Positions 18,098 to 25,951 of a stretch of DNA of 64,000 nt are shown here, in pieces. The DNA is taken from NCBI RefSeq assembly GCF_009604385.1, contig NZ_WEGJ01000017.1, positions 1-64,000 on the forward strand. Reading direction: 5' to 3'. A program made the position numbers and the translations under genes. The stretch comes from Streptomyces smaragdinus (GTDB lineage: Bacteria > Actinomycetota > Actinomycetes > Streptomycetales > Streptomycetaceae). The stretch's first letter is position 1. Every line of letters starts with the position of its first letter. The notes under the pieces are model-generated. The model saw only the letters and a list, made by a program, of their open reading frames with translations. It ran no database searches and had not been told where the DNA came from.

Positions 18098-18729
18098 ACG
18101 ACGACGATCTCGACGCCTTCGTCGACGCCCGCCCCCGCCTGTTCCGGACCGCCCACCGCATCGTCGGCGACCCGCACGAGGCGGAGGACATCCTCCAGGA
18201 GGTCTGGCTCCGCTGGTACCGCACCGACCGCGCCGCGGTGACCAACGCCGAGGCCTTCCTGCTGACCACGACGAGCCGGCTGGCGATCAACCACATCCGG
18301 TCCGCCCGCCACCGCCGCGAGACGCCCGCCCTGCCCCGGGAGTACGAGGACACGGTGTACGAGACCGCGGACCCGCAGGCCGGGATCGAACGCGGCGAGA
18401 CGATCGAGCTCGCCGTCCAGCTGCTGTGCGAACGGCTGCTGCCGTCGGAGCGCGCCGTGTTCGTGCTGCGCGAGGGGTTCAGATACCCGTACCAGCTGAT
18501 CGCCGAACGACTGCGGATCACTCCGGGCAACGCGCGCCAGCTCGCCACCCGCGCCCGCGCCCGGATCATGGCCGGCCGCACCGGTCCGTACAGCACGGAC
18601 GCCCGCGACCGGCTGCTGAAGGCGCTCGAGCCGGCCGCCCGCGGCGGCGGGCTGAGCGGCCTCGAGACGACCCTGGCCGCCGACACCCGCTTCCGCGGCC
18701 GTCCCGGGCCCCTGGCGGACGCGGCGTAG
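18094..18729 (+). CDS. ECF sigma factor, SigJ/ECF41-like, shortened at the C-terminus
   Basis: 211-residue extracytoplasmic-function sigma factor. Region 2 includes FRTAHRIVGDPHEAEDILQE and VWLRWYRTD, with TTTSRLAINHIRSARHRRE as region 2.4. Region 4 includes LPSERAVFVLREGFRYPYQL and the helix-turn-helix RLRITPGNARQLATRARARI. ECF41/SigJ-type factors normally carry a further ~100-residue SnoaL-like domain that gates activity. Here the linker and opening of that domain (RLLKALEPAARGGGLSGLE, then TTLAADT) are present but the protein stops about 25 residues later. No continuation in another frame is visible before the terminator. It overlaps the upstream hydrolase gene by four bases (ATGA), the usual partner-gene coupling for ECF41. 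Confidence 0.85.
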   Translation: MNDDDLDAFVDARPRLFRTAHRIVGDPHEAEDILQEVWLRWYRTDRAAVTNAEAFLLTTTSRLAINHIRSARHRRETPALPREYEDTVYETADPQAGIERGETIELAVQLLCERLLPSERAVFVLREGFRYPYQLIAERLRITPGNARQLATRARARIMAGRTGPYSTDARDRLLKALEPAARGGGLSGLETTLAADTRFRGRPGPLADAA

Positions 18730-18731
18730 AC

Positions 18732-18771
18732 GCCCGCGGACGGGTCCGGAGGACATCCGGACCCCGCGGGC
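18732..18771. terminator. Bidirectional terminator
   Basis: A long GC hairpin fills the 48-base gap between the sigma factor and the convergent response regulator. The inner 9-bp stem is GGGTCCGGA/TCCGGACCC; an outer GCCCGCG/CGCGGGC is joined through a 3-base bulge. Confidence 0.75.
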
Positions 18772-18777
18772 GACGGC

Positions 18778-19449
18778 TCAGGAGGCCCCGGGCCGCACCA
18801 GACCGCTCTCGTACGCGTACACCGCCGCCTGCACCCGGTCGCGCAGCCCCAGCTTCGTCAGCACATGCCCCACATGCGTCTTCACCGTCGTCTCGCTGAC
18901 GAACAGATCCGCGGCGATCTCCGCGTTGGACAGCCCCCGGGCCACCAGCTTGAGCACCTCGACCTCCCGGTCGGTGAGCGTGCCCAGGGTGTCCGGGACG
19001 GTCTCCTCGCCGGAGGGCAGCTTCGTCGCGTACTTGTCGAGCAGCCGCCGGGTGATCGACGGCGCCAGCATCGCCTCACCGGCCGCGACCACGCGGATCG
19101 CCTGCACCAGCTCCACCGCGGGGGCGTCCTTCAGCAGGAATCCGCTGGCACCGGCCCGCAGCGCGTCCACCACGTACTCGTCCAGGTCGAACGTGGTCAG
19201 CACCAGCACCTTCGCCGGGCCGTCCCGGCCGGGGCCGGTGATCTGCCGGGTCGCCTCGACGCCGTCCATCCGCGGCATCCGGATGTCCATCAGCACCACA
19301 TCGGGCTGCAGCGCCCGCACCTGGTCCAGGGCCTGGACCCCGTCGCCCGCCTCACCCACGACGGCGATGTCCTGCTCCGCCTCGAGGATCATGCGGAAAC
19401 CCGTGCGCAGCAGCGGCTGGTCGTCGACGAGCAGGACGCGGATGGCCAC
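18778..19449 (-). CDS. NarL/FixJ-family response regulator (orphan)
   Basis: 223-residue two-component regulator. The receiver domain spans 1-120 with the acidic pair Asp9-Asp10, the phospho-acceptor Asp55 in VVLMDIRMP, Thr/Ser in VLVLTTFD, and Lys in GFLLKDAPA. The LuxR-type output domain lies at ~150-215 (LTDREVEVLKLVARGLSNAE, then VKTHVGHVLTKLGL). No histidine kinase gene is adjacent, so it is an orphan or its kinase is encoded elsewhere. It lies 15 bases downstream of the RecB-like gene on the same strand, so the two may be co-transcribed. Targets are not visible. Confidence 0.9.
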   Translation of the reverse strand: MAIRVLLVDDQPLLRTGFRMILEAEQDIAVVGEAGDGVQALDQVRALQPDVVLMDIRMPRMDGVEATRQITGPGRDGPAKVLVLTTFDLDEYVVDALRAGASGFLLKDAPAVELVQAIRVVAAGEAMLAPSITRRLLDKYATKLPSGEETVPDTLGTLTDREVEVLKLVARGLSNAEIAADLFVSETTVKTHVGHVLTKLGLRDRVQAAVYAYESGLVRPGAS

Positions 19450-19464
19450 GAGACTTCTCCTTCG

Positions 19465-20448
19465 CTAGACGTCGCCCATTGTGCCCTGGGCCACTTCGCC
19501 CTCCCCGGCCGGGCGGGGTCCGGGCACTCCCGCCCCCGGCGCCGGGCCGGCGGCCAGGGGATAGGGCGGGGGAGTGCCCCCGTACGCCGGGCAGATCTCC
19601 TGGAAGCTGCAGAACCGGCACAGCGGGCCCGTCCGCGGCCGCCAGTCGCCGCTGGCCGTCGCCCGGTCGATGGCCTGCCACAGCGCGTGCAACTTGCGCT
19701 CCACGCCGCGCAGATCGCCCTCGTCCGGGTCGTACGTCAGCACGTCCTCGCTGCCCAGATACACCAGCTGCAGCCGGCGCGGCACCACGCCCCGCAGCCG
19801 CCACACCACCAGGGCGTAGAACTTCATCTGGAACAGCGCCCCCGCCGCGTACTCCGGGCGCGGGGCCTTGCCCGTCTTGTAGTCGACGATGCGCACCTCG
19901 CCCGTCGGCGCCACGTCGACCCGGTCGATGACGCCCCGCAGCCGCAGCCCCGACTCCAGCTCCGTCTCGACGAACAGCTCCCGCTCGGCCGGCTCCAGCC
20001 GCGTCGGGTCCTCCAGCGAGAACCACCGCTCCACCAGCGTCTCGGCCTCCGCCAGCCATCCGGCCAGATCCACCGCCCCGCCGTCCTCGGCGAACAGCTC
20101 CGCCAGCTCCGGCCGGTCCGCCAGCAGCCGGTCCCAGGCCGGCGCCACCATCGCCCGGGCCCGCGGGACCGTGCGCTCGCCGGCCGGGTCGTCGAAGAGC
20201 CGCTCCAGCACCGCGTGCACCAGCGTGCCCCTGGCCGCGGCGGCGTTCGGCTTCTCCGGGAGCCGGTCGATCACCCGGAAGCGGTACAGCAGCGGGCACG
20301 TCTGGAAGTCGTTCGCGCGCGACGGCGAGAGCGACGGGCGCGGCGGCGCGGACGCCTCCGCGCCCCCGGGCGCGGGGGCGGACGGGGCGAGTCCGGGCCC
20401 GTCCGCGCCCTGCCCTGGATCGCTGTCGGTGCCGGTCGGGGTAGTCAT
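19465..20448 (-). CDS. RecB-like PD-(D/E)XK nuclease with Fe-S cysteines
   Basis: 327-residue nuclease of the RecB/Cas4/AddB C-terminal family (PDDEXK_1). The active-site core is RLRGVIDRVDVAP with VRIVDYKTGKAP (Asp...Asp-Tyr-Lys, near 165-190). Four cysteines, one in FQTCPLLYRF near residue 45 and three in CRFCSFQEIC near 276-285, match the 4Fe-4S staple of AddB/Cas4-type nucleases. The role is probably DNA end processing in repair; it is a conserved stand-alone gene in actinobacteria and not a CRISPR component here. The start is the ATG at 20448; the open frame to 20655 overlaps the divergent protease gene and was rejected. It is divergent from the site-2 protease by 85 bases. Confidence 0.85.
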   Translation of the reverse strand: MTTPTGTDSDPGQGADGPGLAPSAPAPGGAEASAPPRPSLSPSRANDFQTCPLLYRFRVIDRLPEKPNAAAARGTLVHAVLERLFDDPAGERTVPRARAMVAPAWDRLLADRPELAELFAEDGGAVDLAGWLAEAETLVERWFSLEDPTRLEPAERELFVETELESGLRLRGVIDRVDVAPTGEVRIVDYKTGKAPRPEYAAGALFQMKFYALVVWRLRGVVPRRLQLVYLGSEDVLTYDPDEGDLRGVERKLHALWQAIDRATASGDWRPRTGPLCRFCSFQEICPAYGGTPPPYPLAAGPAPGAGVPGPRPAGEGEVAQGTMGDV

Positions 20449-20533
20449 GGTGTACGACCCTACGGCCCGGCACCGACATCGTGCGGCATACCATCGGCAG
20501 TACGGCGCCGCGACGAGGGGTACAGGGGAGAGA

Positions 20534-21709
20534 GTGGACCACGACGGCAAGGACAACCGTCCCAAGGAACGCGGAGGCGGCCTGCTCATGGGCCGTCCCT
20601 TCGGCGTGCCCGTGTACGTGGCCCCGAGCTGGTTCCTGGTCGCCGCGCTGATCACCTGGGTCTTCGGCGGCCAGCTGGAGCGGGTGCTGCCGGAGCTCGG
20701 CGGCGTGCGCTATCTCGTCGCCCTCTTCTTCGCCGTCGCCTTCTACGCGTCCGTGCTGGTCCACGAGCTGGCGCACACCGTCGTCGCGCTGCACTACAAG
20801 CTGCCCGTGCGCCGGATCCAGCTCCAGTTCTTCGGCGGCGTCTCGGAGATCGAGAAGGAGTCCGACACCCCCGGCCGCGAGTTCTGGCTGGCCTTCGCGG
20901 GCCCGCTGCTGTCCCTGGTGCTCTCCGCGGTCTTCTACGGGGCCCTGCACCTCGTGCAGGAGCGCACGGTCCCCTCGGTGCTGCTGGCCGGCCTGATGAT
21001 CTCCAACCTGATCGTCGCGCTGTTCAACCTGCTGCCCGGCCTGCCCCTGGACGGCGGCCGGATGCTCCGTGCCGTCGTCTGGAAGATCAGCGGCAAGCCG
21101 ATGACCGGCACCGTCGCCGCCGCCTGGGTGGGCCGCGCGCTCGCCGTCGGCGTGCTGATCGGCCTCCCGCTGCTCACCACCACCCGCGACGGCGCCGAGA
21201 TCGGCGGCGCCGACTCCCTCACCGACGCCCTGCTCGCCGCGATCCTGGCCGCGATCATCTGGACGGGCGCCGGCAACAGCCTGCGCATGGCCCGGCTGCG
21301 CGAACGCCTCCCCGACCTGCGTGCCCGCGTCCTCACCCGGCGCGCCGCCCCCGTCACCCCCGACACCCCGCTGTCCGAGGCGCTGCGCCGCGCCGACGAG
21401 GCCGGCGCGCGGGCCCTGGTCGTCGTCGACGGCACCGGGGCGCCCACGGGCATCGTCCGCGAGTCGGCGATCACCGGCGTCGCCGAGCACCGCCGGCCCT
21501 GGGAGAGCATCGGCCAGTACGCCCAGGACCTGCGCGAGGGCATGCGGGTGTCCGCGGAGCTGACGGGGGAGGAGCTGCTGGAGCACATGCGCTCGACCCC
21601 GGCCACGGAGTATCTGGTGGTGGAGGAGACGGGCGAGATCTACGGCGTCCTGTCCACGGCCGACGTGGAACGCGCCTTCGTCGCCGCCATGGCCCGCCCC
21701 GCCTCCTGA
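20534..21709 (+). CDS. Site-2 protease-like M50 metalloprotease with CBS domains
   Basis: 391-residue integral membrane protease. The zinc site is VLVHELAHTVVAL (HExxH near residue 77), with the third ligand in LPLDGGRMLRAV near 173. About five to six hydrophobic segments lie between 25 and 255, followed by cytosolic CBS repeats (about 265-385: DTPLSEALRRADEAGARALV and STPATEYLVVEE), which usually bind adenine nucleotides. It would cleave membrane-embedded substrates such as anti-sigma factors; the substrate is unknown. The GTG at 20534 has GGGGAGAG upstream. It is the first gene of a run leading into trmI and the proteasome locus. Confidence 0.9.
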   Translation: MDHDGKDNRPKERGGGLLMGRPFGVPVYVAPSWFLVAALITWVFGGQLERVLPELGGVRYLVALFFAVAFYASVLVHELAHTVVALHYKLPVRRIQLQFFGGVSEIEKESDTPGREFWLAFAGPLLSLVLSAVFYGALHLVQERTVPSVLLAGLMISNLIVALFNLLPGLPLDGGRMLRAVVWKISGKPMTGTVAAAWVGRALAVGVLIGLPLLTTTRDGAEIGGADSLTDALLAAILAAIIWTGAGNSLRMARLRERLPDLRARVLTRRAAPVTPDTPLSEALRRADEAGARALVVVDGTGAPTGIVRESAITGVAEHRRPWESIGQYAQDLREGMRVSAELTGEELLEHMRSTPATEYLVVEETGEIYGVLSTADVERAFVAAMARPAS

Positions 21710-21806
21710 GCCCCGCCCCCGTCACTCCCGCGGGCGCGGCTCCGTACAGCCGTACGAATAACAAGCCCCGCGGCGGCCCGTGGCGCGGGCACCGGCTCCC
21801 GACCGG

Positions 21807-21812
21807 TAATCT
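21807..21812 (+). promoter_or_regulatory. -10 element placing trmI as a leaderless transcript
   Basis: TAATCT ends six bases before the ATG at 21819 and there is no Shine-Dalgarno sequence, the usual signature of leaderless mRNA in actinobacteria. No convincing -35. Confidence 0.4.
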
Positions 21813-21818
21813 GACCGC

Positions 21819-22709
21819 ATGTCCGAACCGACCGGTGCCGCCCGCCGACGCGGGCCCTTCCAGGTCGGGGACCAGGTCCAGCTCACCGATCCCAAGGGTC
21901 GCCACTACACGTTCACGCTCGAAGCCGGGAAGAGCTTCCACACCCACAAGGGTGCCTTCCCGCACGACGAGCTGATCGGCGCTCCCGAGGGCACTGTTGT
22001 GCGTACCACCGGGAACGTCGCGTATCTCGCGCTGCGCCCGCTGCTCCCCGACTACGTCCTGTCCATGCCCCGCGGCGCCGCCGTGGTCTACCCCAAGGAC
22101 GCGGGGCAGATCCTCGCGATGGCCGACATCTTCCCCGGCGCCCGCGTGGTCGAGGCCGGAGTGGGATCCGGCTCGCTGACCATGTTCCTGCTGCGGGCCG
22201 TGGGCGACCACGGCATGCTCCACTCCTACGAGCGCCGGGACGACTTCGCCCGGATCGCGCGCGAGAACGTGGAGCGCTACTTCGGCGGCCCCCACCCCGC
22301 CTGGCAGCTGACCGTGGGCGATCTGCAGGACAACCTCGCCGACACCGAGGTCGACCGGGTCATCCTCGACATGCTGGCCCCCTGGGAGTGCCTGGACGCC
22401 GTCTCGAAGGCCCTGGTGCCCGGCGGCATGCTCTGCGCGTACGTCGCGACCACCACGCAGCTGGCCCGCACGGTGGAGACCATCCGCGAGCACGGCTCGT
22501 TCAACGAGCCCTCCGCGTGGGAGACGATGGTGCGCACCTGGCACATCGAGGGTCTGGCGGTACGCCCGGACCACCGCATGATCGGCCACACCGGCTTCCT
22601 GCTCACCGCCCGCCGGCTCGCCGACGGCGTCGAGCCGCCGCTGCGCCGCCGCCGGCCCGCCCCCGGGGCGTACGGGGAGGACTACGAGGGTCCCGGCAAG
22701 AACCGCTGA
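21819..22709 (+). CDS. trmI: tRNA (adenine-58-N1)-methyltransferase
   Basis: 296-residue class I methyltransferase that places m1A at position 58 in the T-loop of tRNA. An N-terminal beta domain (QVGDQVQLTDPKGRHYTF, 15-75) is followed by the Rossmann domain. The AdoMet motif I is VVEAGVGSGSLTMFLLRAVG near 110-130, the acidic ribose-binding residue is in HSYERRDDFA, and the catalytic LDMLAPWE matches TrmI. Bacterial and mycobacterial enzymes are tetramers of this length. In actinobacteria trmI sits upstream of the mpa gene as here. Translation probably begins at the 5' end of the mRNA (see the -10 element at 21807). Confidence 0.93.
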   Translation: MSEPTGAARRRGPFQVGDQVQLTDPKGRHYTFTLEAGKSFHTHKGAFPHDELIGAPEGTVVRTTGNVAYLALRPLLPDYVLSMPRGAAVVYPKDAGQILAMADIFPGARVVEAGVGSGSLTMFLLRAVGDHGMLHSYERRDDFARIARENVERYFGGPHPAWQLTVGDLQDNLADTEVDRVILDMLAPWECLDAVSKALVPGGMLCAYVATTTQLARTVETIREHGSFNEPSAWETMVRTWHIEGLAVRPDHRMIGHTGFLLTARRLADGVEPPLRRRRPAPGAYGEDYEGPGKNR

Positions 22710-22738
22710 CGCACGCATCGATGATGCGGCTGACGCCG

Positions 22739-22799
22739 CGTGGGGTGGCGGTCGTTCCACATGAAGTGATCATGTGGCACCATTCCTGCCACCCCCACG
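22739..22799. repeat. Nested inverted repeats between trmI and the secreted-protein gene
   Basis: Three dyads share 60 bases. CGTGGGGTGGC (22739-22749) pairs with GCCACCCCCACG (22788-22799) with one bulge. Inside are CCACATGA-AGTGA-TCATGTGG (22757-22777) and GTGGCA-N7-TGCCAC (22774-22792), the latter overlapping and therefore competing. It could terminate trmI, act as an operator for the next gene, or switch between alternative folds. Confidence 0.55.
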
Positions 22800-22830
22800 G
22801 CGTTCAGCGACTATCCAGGAGCCCCCCAGC

Positions 22831-23382
22831 GTGCAGTCCCTGCCAGGCGCAGCAGACCTCCCGCACACCCGTACCAGCCCTCTCCAGTGGCTGCTCACCG
22901 CCGTCGCCGTGGCCGCGGTCGTCGCCGCCGGCGGCGCCCTGACGCCCGACGGGGCTCACGCGGCGGACGGCGGACAGACCGGCCCCGACGCCGCGGCCGC
23001 CGACTACCCCCTGGACTGCGGCGAACGCAGACCGGTCGTCACCCACCGCGCCTCCGCCGACCTCGACCACGACGGCCGCGCCGAGACCGTGGCCGTGGTC
23101 CGCTGCGAGACGGGCCTGGGCACCGCGCCCAGCTCCGTCTACGTGCTGGCCGGTCCCGGGGAGCCCCCGCGGGTGCTCGAGACCCTGCTGGACGCGAAGC
23201 AGGACATGAGTGTCGGAAAGTTCGCCGTGCGTGACGGTGAGATTTCGGCCACACTGCTCGGCTACTCCGCGGACGCCCCGCGCTGCTGCCCCGACCGGGA
23301 GCGGGACGTCGAATGGCACTGGGAGAACGGCCGGTTCGTGCTGGAGGCCCAGCCCGTGCGCCCCGCGGGCGTCGCGGCCTGA
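22831..23382 (+). CDS. Small secreted protein, function unknown
   Basis: 183 residues. The start is GTG 22831, with AGGAG 10-12 bases upstream. A hydrophobic segment (about 18-38, LQWLLTAVAVAAVVAAGGAL) ending near AHA suggests a signal peptide or single anchor. The mature part contains DLDHDGRAETVAVVRC, similar to a calcium-binding FG-GAP/dockerin-like loop, and a CCPDRERDVEWHWENGRFVL segment near the C-terminus that resembles actinobacterial LppP/LprE-type lipoprotein domains. Three or more cysteines may form disulphides. No enzymatic motif was recognised. Conserved position next to trmI and ferredoxin suggests a core actinobacterial protein. Function not assigned. Confidence 0.7.
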   Translation: MQSLPGAADLPHTRTSPLQWLLTAVAVAAVVAAGGALTPDGAHAADGGQTGPDAAAADYPLDCGERRPVVTHRASADLDHDGRAETVAVVRCETGLGTAPSSVYVLAGPGEPPRVLETLLDAKQDMSVGKFAVRDGEISATLLGYSADAPRCCPDRERDVEWHWENGRFVLEAQPVRPAGVAA

Positions 23383-23394
23383 GCCGCCCCCCGG

Positions 23395-23709
23395 TCAGCC
23401 GGCGCCGGGGCCGTACACCTCGGCGCCGTCCGCGGTCCGGCGCACGTGGATGCACTCGCCGGGACACTCCCGTACCGAGGCCACCACGTCCGTGAGCAGC
23501 ACCGACGGCACCGGGGCCGTGGCGCCGGGGGACTGGCGCAGCTCGTCGTCGGGGCCCTTGACGTAGGCCAGGCCGTCGATGTCCAGCTCGAAGACCTCGG
23601 GTGCGTACTGGGCGCAGATCCCGTCGCCGGTGCACAGGTCCTGGTCGATCCAGACCTCGAGTTCGGCTTGAATCCCGGTGGACCCGGCCGTCTCGCTGTG
23701 CACGGTCAT
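23395..23709 (-). CDS. Ferredoxin, single-cluster 3Fe-4S/4Fe-4S type
   Basis: 104 residues. The cluster motif is CTGDGIC (Cys-x5-Cys, around residues 26-32) followed by CPGEC near 82-86, matching the single-cluster ferredoxins that feed electrons to cytochrome P450s or other oxygenases in actinobacteria (divergent-type Fer4_13/Fer4_15). Cytosolic electron carrier; the redox partner is not adjacent. It is transcribed divergently from mpa, and its stop lies 13 bases from the convergent secreted-protein gene. ATG start at 23709. This ferredoxin beside mpa is a recurrent feature of actinobacterial proteasome loci. Confidence 0.9.
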   Translation of the reverse strand: MTVHSETAGSTGIQAELEVWIDQDLCTGDGICAQYAPEVFELDIDGLAYVKGPDDELRQSPGATAPVPSVLLTDVVASVRECPGECIHVRRTADGAEVYGPGAG

Positions 23710-23884
23710 TGCGCCTGCCGATCTACGCGAATGGGACGAAATAGAGTCACCCTTGACGGGTGTTGACTATGCCGACCCTATATCCGGCCGCTTTCCGATG
23801 TTCCCGGCTGGGTATCCCCCTGGCGTGAGGGCGTGCGCAAGGGTGAAGATCGGACTCACCCCGACCGTCTTTGTGATCTAGGGG

Positions 23885-23912
23885 TTTCAACTGGGACTGA
23901 CCCAGGTAGGGT
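23885..23912 (+). promoter_or_regulatory. Candidate mpa promoter with embedded dyad
   Basis: TTTCAA (23885-23890), a 16-base spacer and TAGGGT (23907-23912) predict a start near 23918 and a ~33-base leader. The spacer holds CTGGG-ACTGA-CCCAG (23891-23905), a possible operator. The 8-mer GTAGGGTC recurs before pup and prcB. Confidence 0.4.
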
Positions 23913-23950
23913 CAGGAAGCGTCCAGCTCCCCTTGGAGGAGGTGAGGACC

Positions 23951-25714
23951 GTGGCAGCCCACGACGACGACATGAACCGCGGCAACCGTACGGGCCGGGG
24001 CGAAGATCCCGCCGGCACGATTGCCTACCTCGAGCAGGAAATCGCCGTCCTGCGACGCAAGCTCGCCGACTCGCCGCGTCACACGAGAATTCTCGAAGAG
24101 CGCATCGTCGAGTTGCAGACCAACCTGGCAGGCGTGTCCGCGCAGAACGAGCGGCTCGCGAACACGCTCCGTGAGGCCCGCGACCAGATCGTGGCCCTCA
24201 AGGAGGAAGTCGACCGGCTCGCGCAGCCGCCGGCCGGCTTCGGTGTGTTCCTGCAGGCGAACGAGGACGGCACGGCGGACATCTTCACCGGGGGCCGCAA
24301 GCTCCGGGTGAACGTCAGCCCGAGTGTGGAACTCGACGACCTCAGGCGCGGCCAGGAGCTGATGCTCAACGAAGCGCTGAACGTGGTCGAGGCGATGGAG
24401 TTTGAGCGCGCCGGGGACATCGTCACCCTCAAGGAGGTCCTTGAGGACGGCGAGCGTGCCCTGGTCCTGGGGCACACCGACGAGGAACGGGTGGTGCGGC
24501 TCGCGGAGCCGCTGCTGGACACCGTCATCCGTCCCGGCGACGCCCTGCTGCTGGAGCCGCGCTCCGGCTACGTCTACGAGGTCATCCCCAAGAGCGAGGT
24601 CGAGGACCTCGTCCTGGAGGAGGTCCCCGACATCGACTACAACAAGATCGGCGGTCTGGGCAATCAGATCGAGATGATCCGGGACGCGGTGGAGCTGCCG
24701 TACCTGTATCCCGATCTGTTCAAGGAGCACGAGCTGCGTCCGCCCAAGGGCGTGCTGCTCTACGGTCCTCCCGGCTGCGGCAAGACCCTCATCGCCAAGG
24801 CCGTGGCGAACTCGCTGGCCAAGAAGGTCGCCGAGGTGACCGGCAAGCCCGCGGGGAAGTCGTTCTTCCTCAACATCAAGGGCCCCGAGCTCCTCAACAA
24901 GTACGTCGGCGAGACCGAGCGGCACATCCGGCTGGTCTTCCAGCGCGCCCGGGAGAAGGCCTCCGAGGGCACCCCCGTGATCGTCTTCTTCGACGAGATG
25001 GAGTCCCTCTTCCGCACCCGCGGCTCCGGTGTCAGCTCGGACGTGGAGAACACCATCGTCCCGCAGCTGCTCGCCGAGATCGACGGTGTGGAGGGCCTGG
25101 AGAACGTCATCGTGATCGGCGCCTCCAACCGCGAGGACATGATCGACCCCGCGATCCTGCGCCCCGGCCGGCTCGACGTGAAGATCAAGATCGAGCGTCC
25201 GGACGCGGAGGCCGCGAAGGACATCTTCTCCAAGTACCTCACCAAGACCCTGCCGCTGCACAGCGAGGACCTCGCCGAGCACGCCGGGGACAAGGCCGAC
25301 ACGGTCACCGGAATGATCCAGTCGGTGGTCGAGCAGATGTACGCGGAATCCGACGAGAACCGCTTCCTGGAGGTCACCTACGCCAACGGTGACAAGGAAG
25401 TCCTCTACTTCAAGGACTTCAACTCCGGAGCGATGATCCAGAACATCGTCGACCGGGCCAAGAAAATGGCGATCAAGGCCTTCCTCGACCACAACCAGAA
25501 GGGTCTGCGCGTCTCCCATCTCCTCCAGGCGTGTGTGGACGAGTTCAAGGAGAACGAGGACCTGCCGAACACCACCAACCCCGACGACTGGGCCCGGATC
25601 TCCGGCAAGAAGGGCGAGCGGATCGTGTTCATCCGTACGCTCGTCACCGGAAAGCAGGGCGCGGACACCGGCCGGTCCATCGACACGGTGGCGAACACCG
25701 GCCAGTACCTGTAG
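23951..25714 (+). CDS. mpa: Proteasome-activating AAA ATPase Mpa/ARC
   Basis: 587-residue ring ATPase that binds pupylated proteins, unfolds them and feeds them to the 20S core. Residues ~25-95 form the coiled coil that binds Pup. Two OB-type interdomain folds follow (~95-235). The AAA module has Walker A GPPGCGKT at 272-279, Walker B VFFDEMES near 345, and the GASNREDMIDPAILRPGRLD sensor/arginine-finger region. The C-terminus is GQYL, the proteasome-docking tail. GTG 23951 is fixed by GGAGGAGGTGAGG. It is also called ARC in Streptomyces and Rhodococcus. It is followed by tandem hairpins, so dop probably has its own promoter. Confidence 0.97.
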   Translation: MAAHDDDMNRGNRTGRGEDPAGTIAYLEQEIAVLRRKLADSPRHTRILEERIVELQTNLAGVSAQNERLANTLREARDQIVALKEEVDRLAQPPAGFGVFLQANEDGTADIFTGGRKLRVNVSPSVELDDLRRGQELMLNEALNVVEAMEFERAGDIVTLKEVLEDGERALVLGHTDEERVVRLAEPLLDTVIRPGDALLLEPRSGYVYEVIPKSEVEDLVLEEVPDIDYNKIGGLGNQIEMIRDAVELPYLYPDLFKEHELRPPKGVLLYGPPGCGKTLIAKAVANSLAKKVAEVTGKPAGKSFFLNIKGPELLNKYVGETERHIRLVFQRAREKASEGTPVIVFFDEMESLFRTRGSGVSSDVENTIVPQLLAEIDGVEGLENVIVIGASNREDMIDPAILRPGRLDVKIKIERPDAEAAKDIFSKYLTKTLPLHSEDLAEHAGDKADTVTGMIQSVVEQMYAESDENRFLEVTYANGDKEVLYFKDFNSGAMIQNIVDRAKKMAIKAFLDHNQKGLRVSHLLQACVDEFKENEDLPNTTNPDDWARISGKKGERIVFIRTLVTGKQGADTGRSIDTVANTGQYL

Positions 25715-25730
25715 GGGCCGAACGGAAACG

Positions 25731-25775
25731 GCGTCCGGCTGTGGAAGCCCGAACGGGTATTCCGCGGCCGGACGC
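25731..25775 (+). terminator. Long hairpin after mpa
   Basis: GCGTCCGGC (25731-25739) pairs with GCCGGACGC (25767-25775). The 27-base interior refolds as GGAA/TTCC and CCCG-AA-CGGG, giving an extended rod. It starts 16 bases after the mpa stop. Confidence 0.6.
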
Positions 25776-25783
25776 TGCTTACC

Positions 25784-25804
25784 CGCCGGCCGCACCGGCC
25801 GGCG
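25784..25804 (+). terminator. Second hairpin after mpa
   Basis: A perfect 9-bp stem CGCCGGCCG-CAC-CGGCCGGCG followed by AAAAGC. With the preceding hairpin it forms a double terminator-like block in the 237-base mpa-dop gap. No clear dop promoter was identified in the remaining ~145 bases. Confidence 0.6.
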
Positions 25805-25951
25805 AAAAGCAATGACCGTAATGATCTCCCCACCACCCCAATGGCGTTCTAGGCTCTTCCGTACCGGCGCGCGATCGGTGTACGTGCCGGACACACAGCG
25901 GTACTTGAGCGCCGCCCAGGGCAGAGGGCGGTGCCGGGCAAGGAGGGCCGC

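Noticed and set aside
10388..18729. A secondary-metabolite biosynthetic cluster
   Set aside because: Several pathway-type regulators are present, but no polyketide, peptide-synthetase, terpene or lanthipeptide core enzymes are visible.
19465..20448. CRISPR-associated Cas4
   Set aside because: The nuclease and Fe-S motifs are similar, but there are no repeats or other cas genes, and its neighbours are core genes.
23678..23881. Short plus-strand frame between ferredoxin and mpa
   Set aside because: It overlaps the ferredoxin start and the divergent promoter region; no ribosome site and no recognisable protein.
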